A stretch of 42,841 nt of DNA from an uncultured Saprospiraceae bacterium (lineage in GTDB: Bacteria > Bacteroidota > Bacteroidia > Chitinophagales > Saprospiraceae), in contig CALLFA010000067.1 in assembly GCA_937997635.1 (NCBI GenBank), positions 1 through 42,841 on the forward strand. Direction: 5' to 3'. The notes beneath the pieces were generated by a model. It saw only the letters and a list, made by a program, of their open reading frames with translations. It ran no database searches and had not been told where the DNA came from. Below are positions 8,663 through 15,778 of this stretch, one piece after another; position 1 is the first letter of the stretch, and the number at the start of each line of letters is the position of its first letter. The position numbers and the translations under genes are program-made.

Positions 8663-10537
8663 ATGAGAAGAAAGGAGATAAAATTGGCATTGGTCTATAG
8701 AGACATGTGGCAAGCCTCTGGAAAGTACATGCCTCGTAAAGACCAACTTGTGAGAGTGGCCGAGCCAATCATCGCTATGGGGTGCTTTCATCGTGTTGAA
8801 ACCAATGGCGGAGGCTTCGAACAAATCAACCTTTTATACGGAGAGAATCCAAATCATTCTGTAAGAGAATGGACCGAGCCTTTTAATAAAGCAGGGATAC
8901 AAACTCAAATGCTCGAAAGGGGCTTGAATGGGATTCGAATGAGTCCAGTGCCTAAAGATGTGAGACAACTCATGTTTAAATTGAAGAAAATTCAAGGGAC
9001 TGATATCTCTCGTTCCTTTGATGGTTTGAATAATCCACAAAACTTGGCTTTATCCTTCCAATATGCAAAAGAAGGAGGCATGATAGCTCAAGGTGCATTG
9101 AGTTTGACACATTCGCCTATCCATACAGTCGACTACTATATTAATCTAGCAGACCAATATATCGAACTAGGTGCTGAAGAGATTTGCATTAAAGATATGG
9201 CCGGTATCGGTAGACCCGTATCCATTGGTAAAATAACCAAAGGCATTCGAGAGCGTCATCCTGATATTATCATTCAGTATCACGGGCATTCCACTACTGG
9301 GTTTTCTGTAGTTTCTGCTTTGGAAAGTGCACGAAATGGCGCGGACATTGTTGATGTGGGTATGGAACCACTCTCATGGGGAACAGGTCATGCAGATTTA
9401 TTGACTGTACATGCAATGCTAGAAGATGCTGGGTTTTCAATGGCACCAATCAATGACGATGCATACATGGCTGCAAGAGCAATGACGCAAGAGTTCATGG
9501 ATGATTTTTTAGGCTATTTCATCAATCCTAAAAACAGATATATGAATTCCTTATTAATTGGTCCAGGTCTTCCTGGGGGTATGATGGGAAGCTTGATGTC
9601 GGATTTAGAAAACAATTTGAAAGGGCTCAATAAATGGTTAACAAAGAGAGATAAACCAACAGTGACACAAGATCAATTGTTAATCAAGTTATTCAATGAA
9701 GTAAAATATGTTTGGCCTAAACTTGGCTATCCTCCATTAGTAACACCATTCAGTCAGTATGTCAAAAATGCTGCCTTGATGAATGTGCTTCAAATGGAAA
9801 AGGGAAAAGAGCGATGGTCTATGCTCGATGAAAATACGTGGGGTATGTTGATCGGTAAAAGTGGCAAATTGCCTGGTGAGCTAGGTCCTGAAATCCAAGC
9901 TTTAGCAGAGCAACAAAACAGAGAATTCTATACAGCTAACCCACAAGATTTATACCCTGACGAACTGGACATCTATCGCAAAAAAATGGATGAGAAAGGC
10001 TGGGATTATGGCCCTGACGATGAAGAGTTGTTTGAGTATGCCATGCATCCCCCACAATATGAAGATCTAAGATCAGGCAAAGCCAAAGAGAATTTTAATG
10101 AATTGTTGGCTCAGAAAAAACAAGAAGCAGCTTCTGGTGGTGGATCTGCAGGCTCAGCAAACGCAGCCGATCTGCCTAGTAAAGTTGAATTAAATATTGG
10201 TGGCCAATTGTATCGAGTTGATGTGAGTTGGGATAATCAATTGGATGAAGCTAAAGCAACAAATGATTCGTCTACAAATGGAGCTTCGCCAGCAGTTACG
10301 GGAAATTTCAAAGAAGTACTGGCACCACTAGAGGGTCGATTTTATTTAACTAAAAGCTCTTCAGAACAATCAATAAAAATAGGTGATGTTGTCAAAAAGG
10401 GAGATGTGATAGCCTACATAGAATCAATGAAAGTCATCAACGCCATTACATCTGAACACGATGGTACTGTTGTAGAAATTTTATATAAGCACGGTGACGA
10501 TGTCGAAGAAGATGAACCAATAATCAAATTAAGTTAG
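8663..10537 (+). CDS. oadA: Biotin-dependent carboxyltransferase, oxaloacetate decarboxylase alpha-like
   Basis: 624 aa from the ATG at 8663, one base after the oadG stop. A GTG at 8624 would add 13 residues inside oadG and is less likely. The TIM-barrel carboxyltransferase has the metal set expected of the family: D14 in VYRDMWQ, K177 in KDMAG (the lysine that is carbamylated in relatives), and H207-x-H209 in QYHGHSTTG. After a Gly/Ser/Ala linker (about 490-505) comes a biotinyl domain with biotin lysine K590 in ESMKV. It moves carboxylate from oxaloacetate (or a related acid) to biotin for decarboxylation at the beta subunit. The usual RDAHQS motif reads RDMWQAS here, marking a divergent Bacteroidota subgroup. 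Substrate could be another acid. Confidence 0.9.
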   Translation: MRRKEIKLALVYRDMWQASGKYMPRKDQLVRVAEPIIAMGCFHRVETNGGGFEQINLLYGENPNHSVREWTEPFNKAGIQTQMLERGLNGIRMSPVPKDVRQLMFKLKKIQGTDISRSFDGLNNPQNLALSFQYAKEGGMIAQGALSLTHSPIHTVDYYINLADQYIELGAEEICIKDMAGIGRPVSIGKITKGIRERHPDIIIQYHGHSTTGFSVVSALESARNGADIVDVGMEPLSWGTGHADLLTVHAMLEDAGFSMAPINDDAYMAARAMTQEFMDDFLGYFINPKNRYMNSLLIGPGLPGGMMGSLMSDLENNLKGLNKWLTKRDKPTVTQDQLLIKLFNEVKYVWPKLGYPPLVTPFSQYVKNAALMNVLQMEKGKERWSMLDENTWGMLIGKSGKLPGELGPEIQALAEQQNREFYTANPQDLYPDELDIYRKKMDEKGWDYGPDDEELFEYAMHPPQYEDLRSGKAKENFNELLAQKKQEAASGGGSAGSANAADLPSKVELNIGGQLYRVDVSWDNQLDEAKATNDSSTNGASPAVTGNFKEVLAPLEGRFYLTKSSSEQSIKIGDVVKKGDVIAYIESMKVINAITSEHDGTVVEILYKHGDDVEEDEPIIKLS

Positions 10538-10539
10538 CC

Positions 10540-11748
10540 GTGAGTGAAGTTTTAGAGAAATTGTTTGACATGACTTCGTTTGGAGAGATTTACAGCTCTC
10601 CGGGTAGCTTATTTATGATTTTTGTTGCCTTTGGATTTTTGTATTTAGGCATTCAAAAAAGATATGAACCTTTGTTATTGGTGCCAATTGCATTTGGAAT
10701 TCTATTGGCTAATTTTCCTGGTGGCAATATGAATGTCATACCATCAGAGACAGTCCCAATGATAGAAACAATGACTTTAAACCAGATTGCCAAAGAATTT
10801 GGAATCATGAATTTGATCTACTACAGTCTAATCAAAACTGGTTTGTTGCCGCCACTCATTTTTATGGGCGTCGGTGCTATGACAGATTTTGGACCAATGC
10901 TTAGAAATCTCAAACTGGCATTTTTTGGTGCAGCTGCACAGCTTGGTATTTTCTCTGTGTTGATTGCAGCAGTCGCCATGGGTTTCTCGATTAAAGAAGC
11001 TGGGGCATTAGGCATTATTGGTGGTGCTGATGGACCGACAGCCATTTATACCTCAATTATATTAGCACCGCATTTGTTGGGTCCAATTGCTATTGCTGCA
11101 TATTCTTATATGGCTTTAGTACCTATCATCATTCCTTTAGTTGTGAAATTTTCTATTTCTAAAAAAGAGTTGATGATCAATATGAAAGAGCAGGACAAGC
11201 TTTTTCCACCCAAACAAACAATTACAGATATACGGACAGCAAAAATTTTATTCCCTATACTTCTTGGTGTTATTGTTATCATCCTTGTCCCAACCTCGGC
11301 ACCTCTCATCGGCATGTTGTTGTTTGGCAACTTGATAAAAGAAATTGGTTCTGATACCAATCGTTTATATTCTGCTGCGACAGAAACAATCATGAATACG
11401 TCTACGATCTTTCTCGGTTTGGCTGTCGGTGCAACCATGACAGCTGCAACATTTCTCAATCAACAAACACTCTTAATTGTCCTTGGAGGCTTTATCGCGT
11501 TTTGTATTTCTATTCTTGGTGGAATAATGGCAGTAAAGATTCACAACATGTTTTCTAAGAAAAAAATAAACCCATTGATTGGTGCCACTGGGTTGAGTGC
11601 CGTGCCAATGGCTTCTCGTGTGGCAAACGACATTGCATTAAAATACGATTCAAAAAACCATTTGTTGCAATATGCAATGTCTAGTAACATTAGTGGGGTG
11701 ATTGGGTCTGCGGTCGCTGCGGGGGTATTGATTTCGTTGTTGGGCTAA
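10540..11748 (+). CDS. oadB: Sodium-pumping decarboxylase beta subunit (OadB/MmdB family)
   Basis: 402 aa, multi-spanning inner-membrane protein. GTG start two bases after the oadA stop, so translation is probably coupled. The Na+/proton site motif GGADGPTAIYTS is present with the key aspartate at D164. The C-terminal pair of motifs (GLSAVPMASRVAN, then SSNISGVIGSAVAAG) also matches the family. The subunit decarboxylates carboxybiotin and expels Na+. With oadG and oadA it gives a complete pump that turns decarboxylation into a sodium gradient. Gene order G-A-B is the same as in the classical enterobacterial operon. Confidence 0.93.
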   Translation: MSEVLEKLFDMTSFGEIYSSPGSLFMIFVAFGFLYLGIQKRYEPLLLVPIAFGILLANFPGGNMNVIPSETVPMIETMTLNQIAKEFGIMNLIYYSLIKTGLLPPLIFMGVGAMTDFGPMLRNLKLAFFGAAAQLGIFSVLIAAVAMGFSIKEAGALGIIGGADGPTAIYTSIILAPHLLGPIAIAAYSYMALVPIIIPLVVKFSISKKELMINMKEQDKLFPPKQTITDIRTAKILFPILLGVIVIILVPTSAPLIGMLLFGNLIKEIGSDTNRLYSAATETIMNTSTIFLGLAVGATMTAATFLNQQTLLIVLGGFIAFCISILGGIMAVKIHNMFSKKKINPLIGATGLSAVPMASRVANDIALKYDSKNHLLQYAMSSNISGVIGSAVAAGVLISLLG

Positions 11749-11785
11749 TTACAGGGTAGAATCAGAAATAATATAGACTCATTCA

Positions 11786-11799
11786 ACGAATACATTCGT
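11786..11799. terminator. Short inverted repeat between convergent genes, weak terminator candidate
   Basis: ACGAAT-ac-ATTCGT is a perfect 6-bp stem in the gap between oadB and the convergent hydroxylase gene. It has no T-tract and a two-base loop, so a terminator role is only possible. Nothing else is seen in the 120-base gap. Confidence 0.25.
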
Positions 11800-11868
11800 C
11801 AGTACAATAATAACACAAACTTGACTTTTAAATTGGCTTTTTATATCTAGCCTGCTACCACCTTCCCT

Positions 11869-13002
11869 TTAAGCTTGCAACTGCGGTTCTGAATCCTTTG
11901 TCTGTTTGGAAGCATTCGAGTTTGTTGAAGCCATCTTTAGATGCGAATCATCGCAGTAAGGAGGTGTCTTAGTCATTTTACATGCACAGAGAGATACTTT
12001 TCTTTTCTTCTCTATTTCTACAACCATCGGTTTGTATTTGGAGCCTTGGTGGCTGCCATTGCAAAAAGGTTGTGTACTACTGAACCCACATTGGCAATAT
12101 AGATATGTGCCAGCTTCTAATTCTGTTCTCAATGGTTCTGTACCTACATGTTTTTCTCTTTTGAATCCTTTAGCAATTTCACTTCCTTCCTTTTTAGATT
12201 TGATAAAAGGATACAGCAATTGCGAATACCATGGATCTCTTGGATCTTGCATTAGACCAAATTCGGTTGGATATTGTCTGGTAAATTTTGCTGTTCCAAA
12301 AAATTGATCCCATAAGGAAAAGGTATTGCCAAAATTTCCATTAGGATCACTAATGCTATCCGCTTGCGATTTACCATGATGCGCATGATGAAATGCTGGC
12401 GTAATAAATACGTGTTCAACAACCCAAGCAATTGGATGAAGTATTTTATGCTTGTACAAAAAGTTATCCCACTTCCATGTACTATGAGTACTTGTCACAA
12501 TAAGTTGCTTAATGATCAAGCCTCCGATAACAGCGTAACCTAGACCGAGATAAGTAGCGATACCACCCCACCATAAATTAGGCATTATGAGATAATACAC
12601 CCAACTGTTTCTGTATGCGACGAAAATACCCATATCCTCTGCTTGATGGTGAACACGATGGTGCTTCCATAACCACTCATATTCGTGGGCAGATCGATGG
12701 TACCAATATTGAGCAACATCATCAATCAACAAATAAAATGGAATAGCAAGCCATATCGACCAATTTTCTAGAATATTTGAAGTAGCAGGGAAAAGATAAT
12801 CACCTCCAAAGATGACAATAGAGACTAATAAGAGTTTAGTACCAACAACAACAAAGAAGCCCAGTGTTTCTAGAATCCAATCATCTACTGATCGTTTGGT
12901 TTCGAAATAATGACCCAATACGAATTCTAGTAAGCCGAAAAATCCAAGAATACCAAGAACCGCGTATACATCAAGATTTGGGGTTGAGAGAAATTCTTGC
13001 AT
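11869..13002 (-). CDS. Fatty acid hydroxylase/sterol desaturase family protein fused to two CDGSH-type motifs
   Basis: 377 aa. The N-terminal part (to about 265) is a membrane di-iron oxygenase with all histidine boxes: H102-RSA-H106, H114-H115-RV-H118-H119 and H205-H206-A-H208-H209. Four or more hydrophobic segments precede and separate them. Enzymes of this superfamily hydroxylate or desaturate fatty acids, sterols or carotenoids. Residues 295-355 add two iron-sulfur motifs of CDGSH type (3 Cys + 1 His): C303-x-C305...C314-NGS-H318 and C339-x-C341...C350-DDS-H354. Together they could bind one or two [2Fe-2S] clusters and may feed electrons to the di-iron site (inference). It lies 136 bases downstream of the Crp-like gene on the same strand, so co-expression is possible. 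Confidence 0.9.
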   Translation of the reverse strand: MQEFLSTPNLDVYAVLGILGFFGLLEFVLGHYFETKRSVDDWILETLGFFVVVGTKLLLVSIVIFGGDYLFPATSNILENWSIWLAIPFYLLIDDVAQYWYHRSAHEYEWLWKHHRVHHQAEDMGIFVAYRNSWVYYLIMPNLWWGGIATYLGLGYAVIGGLIIKQLIVTSTHSTWKWDNFLYKHKILHPIAWVVEHVFITPAFHHAHHGKSQADSISDPNGNFGNTFSLWDQFFGTAKFTRQYPTEFGLMQDPRDPWYSQLLYPFIKSKKEGSEIAKGFKREKHVGTEPLRTELEAGTYLYCQCGFSSTQPFCNGSHQGSKYKPMVVEIEKKRKVSLCACKMTKTPPYCDDSHLKMASTNSNASKQTKDSEPQLQA

Positions 13003-13138
13003 ACAGTCTTTGTTTAATTAACATTGAGATGTCTAGCTAAAGATATGTGCAATTTCCCCTATTCTACTTTACAGCTGTTAATTTCTCCTTTTATATTTTA
13101 CGGGCCTTACAGACATAAATTCAGTTACTGTACAAGTG

Positions 13139-13732
13139 TTAATTTCGATTATCTAGTTTTCTTTTGATGATTCTGGACAGAGACACAGATGTGATACCAA
13201 GATAATTAGCAATATGCTTGTTATACGCTTTTTGAAAGAATTGTGGATGAGTGGAGATTAACTGCTCGTAACGTTCTTCGGGCATCTTATCGATTAAAGA
13301 TTCGACTCTGAAAATGAGAATTTTTATAATTTCATGTAGGCCTTCGATGTACATTTTAATGAACCTAGGATTAATGCTCATTAATCTCTCAAACTCAGCT
13401 TGCTCATATTCTAAAAGGACACAATCACCGACAGTTTCGAAAGTATATTTGGCTGGTATATTATTGAAAAGTGAGTTGGGTGAACCAGAAATAGTCCTTT
13501 CTGGTCTTAAAAATATATTTTTCTCTACGCCCTTTTCATTGGTGAAATAGCCTCGGATAAGTCCTTCTGCCACGAAAAATATTTTCCTTGAAATTTCTCC
13601 GCCTTTTATAAGCACTGTTTTATTAGAGGCTTGCTTTACAGCTGAAACCGACATTAAGGCTTCTATATCTTCGTCGCTAAGAAATGAATACGTTTCTTTA
13701 AGCACGGTTGTTAATCCAGTATGATCCGACAC
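13139..13732 (-). CDS. Crp/Fnr-family transcriptional regulator
   Basis: 197 aa, typical of the Bacteroidota Crp-like group. Residues about 20-120 form a cyclic-nucleotide-binding beta-barrel (for example SRKIFFVAEGLIRGYFTNEKG). The conserved RxAS-type cAMP phosphate-binding arm is not seen, so the ligand is uncertain or absent. A C-terminal helix-turn-helix is suggested by HIANYLGITSVSLSRIIKR (about 173-191). It is divergent from the sulfotransferase gene by 60 bases and upstream of the hydroxylase-CDGSH gene, so it is placed to regulate both and itself. Confidence 0.85.
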   Translation of the reverse strand: MSDHTGLTTVLKETYSFLSDEDIEALMSVSAVKQASNKTVLIKGGEISRKIFFVAEGLIRGYFTNEKGVEKNIFLRPERTISGSPNSLFNNIPAKYTFETVGDCVLLEYEQAEFERLMSINPRFIKMYIEGLHEIIKILIFRVESLIDKMPEERYEQLISTHPQFFQKAYNKHIANYLGITSVSLSRIIKRKLDNRN

Positions 13733-13754
13733 AATAGTTTACATTTGTTAATTT

Positions 13755-13762
13755 CAAAGATA
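13755..13762 (-). promoter_or_regulatory. Bacteroidota -7 element for the Crp-like gene
   Basis: On the minus strand TATCTTTG matches TAnnTTTG exactly, 22 bases before the ATG at 13732. There is no clear TTTG at -33. Placement in the 60-base divergent spacer supports it. Confidence 0.45.
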
Positions 13763-13792
13763 TGATTATTCAAGTACATGTGAAGCAGTTTT

Positions 13793-14998
13793 ATGGTGTT
13801 TGAGCAGCTAAAGCAAAATAATTGGCTAAAATCCGTGAATTGGATTCTGAAACGTAGAAAATATGGCGATTTAGATGCAACTAATTTGATAAATCGTGCT
13901 CAGAATACTGCAAAACTAGAGTCATTTGGCCCATTTTTTAACCGTGAAGCCTATACCATTTACGTCAATGACTTGAATGAATCTCAAACATTGCATCAGT
14001 TTGGGAGATTCGCTCTAGAGAAGAAGATCTTGCACCATCTGATTGATTCACTCAAACTGCAAGATTTAATAAGCAGATCAAGTCTTCCAGATACGCTCAA
14101 TCGTGTTGTCTTGATTACAGGTTTATGGAGAACTGGCACCACCTACCTTCAGCGGGAATTGTCAAAGCTTCCTGAGTTTCAATCGAGCTTAGGATGGGAA
14201 GTATTGTATCCACTATACCCTACACAACATAGAAGTATGACTCGGCTTCAAGCATTCGCGACAATCAAATTATTCAATTCTACAAACCCACTATTTAATA
14301 TCGCACATCCTGTGAGTTTTAATCAAGAGGAAGAAGACATGCCCTTATTTGATCTTGGTTTTACAAGTACCATCAATGATGTTGTTAATGATCTGCAACA
14401 CTATTCTGATTGCATTGAAAAGCTAGACCTTACAGAAATGTATAAAGCTGCTAAATACATGCATCAACTTCACTTGAGCAAGAAGCAAAAGACCAAATGG
14501 TTCATTATAAAATCACCCCATCATATGGACCAACTGTTAACCTTGAAGAAAATTTATCCGGAATTACGAATAATCAGAATTATCAGAGATGAAGAAAGCT
14601 CAATGGAATCGCTATTTAATTTGGTGTATCACGGTTGGCGGACATTCCATCATTCATTAAACAAAGATCAGTTAAAAAACAGATGGCTGCGAAAAGTCAT
14701 TCATTTATCCAAACAGTATACGAAAGCAAAAGAAGAATTAGACGATGATCATTTTATTGAAATCAGATATGAAGATTTGATGAATAACTTTGGAAAATCA
14801 ATGCACTACATTGGTCGACGACTAGATGTCAATATTGATCCATTAAAAAATTATCCCATCCAAAAAAGAAAAAAACTTCACTCGAAACAAAAATTAAGTC
14901 TTGAGGACTTTAACATATCCGCCAGTGAGATCAGGTCTTTATTTAATCCATATGCCATAGATACATTTCCAATTGAAGAATTAATAACTAATGTTTGA
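13793..14998 (+). CDS. Sulfotransferase family protein
   Basis: 401 aa, cytosolic. The PAPS 5'-phosphosulfate loop is seen as G110-LWRTGTT-Y (residues 110-118) after a beta strand VVLI. The 3'-phosphate binding strand is IIRIIRDEESSMES with R265 and S269. A KSPHHMDQL segment (240-248) holds the basic/His residues often catalytic in this superfamily. It transfers sulfate from PAPS to a hydroxyl; the Sulfotransfer_3-type members act on varied lipids, sugars and small molecules, and the acceptor is unknown. Its last 8 bases overlap the following 5-alpha-reductase-like gene, indicating translational coupling and a shared pathway. Confidence 0.85.
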   Translation: MVFEQLKQNNWLKSVNWILKRRKYGDLDATNLINRAQNTAKLESFGPFFNREAYTIYVNDLNESQTLHQFGRFALEKKILHHLIDSLKLQDLISRSSLPDTLNRVVLITGLWRTGTTYLQRELSKLPEFQSSLGWEVLYPLYPTQHRSMTRLQAFATIKLFNSTNPLFNIAHPVSFNQEEEDMPLFDLGFTSTINDVVNDLQHYSDCIEKLDLTEMYKAAKYMHQLHLSKKQKTKWFIIKSPHHMDQLLTLKKIYPELRIIRIIRDEESSMESLFNLVYHGWRTFHHSLNKDQLKNRWLRKVIHLSKQYTKAKEELDDDHFIEIRYEDLMNNFGKSMHYIGRRLDVNIDPLKNYPIQKRKKLHSKQKLSLEDFNISASEIRSLFNPYAIDTFPIEELITNV

Positions 14999-15746
14999 TC
15001 TTGAATTTATACAGTGGATATGGATATGGATTATCATTGGTGTGATCACTTTTTTTATTGCCTTGAATTTTACAGCACCTTACGGCAGGCATACCAGTAC
15101 AAAATGGGGGCCGCTAATAGACAATACATGGGCGTGGTTTTTTATGGAGATTCCTGCTTTTGCCCTACCATTGTATTTCCTGGCTAGTAATGCGAAGACC
15201 CTTAATTCAATACACATTGTCATTCTTGTTTTATTTATCTTACATTACTTCAATCGTGTATTTATTTTTCCATTTAGAATAAAAACAACAGGAAAGAAAA
15301 TGCCTTTACTCATAGCTGTGTTTGCCCTAATTTTTAATTTAATCAATGGATTTAATATCGGCTATTATTTTACAACACTTTCAACGCTAGATCAGCAATG
15401 GTTTTATGACACCCGATTTCCACTAGGGATTTTTGTTTTCTTATTGGGTCTGTACATCAATCACAAATCTGATCACATATTGATTAATCTGCGTCGCCCT
15501 GGAGAAACGGGTTACAAAATTCCAAGAGGTTTTTTATTTGATAAAATCAGCTGTCCCAATCATTTTGGTGAAATCGTAGAATGGATTGGTTTTGCTTTGT
15601 TAAGTTGGAGTTTGCCTTCTTTAGCATTTGCCATTTGGACAATGGCGAATTTAATTCCTAGAAGTCTGAATCATCATAAATGGTATCATCAGACATTTGA
15701 GGAGTATCCGAATGAGAGGAAAGCGGTTATTCCTTATCTACTATAA
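14991..15746 (+). CDS. Steroid 5-alpha-reductase family membrane enzyme
   Basis: 251 aa, close to eukaryotic 5-alpha-reductases (about 255-260). Six or seven hydrophobic helices. Family signatures are clear: FTAPYGRHT (27-35), an active-site-like E53 in FFMEIP, HYFNRVFIFPFR (85-96), and the NADPH-binding C-terminal half KIPRGFLFDKISCPNHFGE (176-194) and HHKWYHQTFEEYP (228-240). The enzymes reduce an activated C=C bond using NADPH. Bacterial substrates (steroids, other isoprenoids, polyprenols, enoyl lipids) are mostly unproven. It starts inside the end of the sulfotransferase gene, so the pair is an operon. Confidence 0.92.
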   Translation: MFDLEFIQWIWIWIIIGVITFFIALNFTAPYGRHTSTKWGPLIDNTWAWFFMEIPAFALPLYFLASNAKTLNSIHIVILVLFILHYFNRVFIFPFRIKTTGKKMPLLIAVFALIFNLINGFNIGYYFTTLSTLDQQWFYDTRFPLGIFVFLLGLYINHKSDHILINLRRPGETGYKIPRGFLFDKISCPNHFGEIVEWIGFALLSWSLPSLAFAIWTMANLIPRSLNHHKWYHQTFEEYPNERKAVIPYLL

Positions 15747-15759
15747 TGCATAGTACTGA

Positions 15760-15778
15760 AACCCAATCTTCGGGTTTT
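15760..15778. terminator. Bidirectional terminator hairpin between convergent genes
   Basis: AAACCC, loop AATCTTC, GGGTTT, with T/A runs on both sides, sits in the 31-base gap between the reductase stop and the stop of the TonB receptor gene. The stem overlaps the receptor's last codon by a base or so. Confidence 0.6.
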
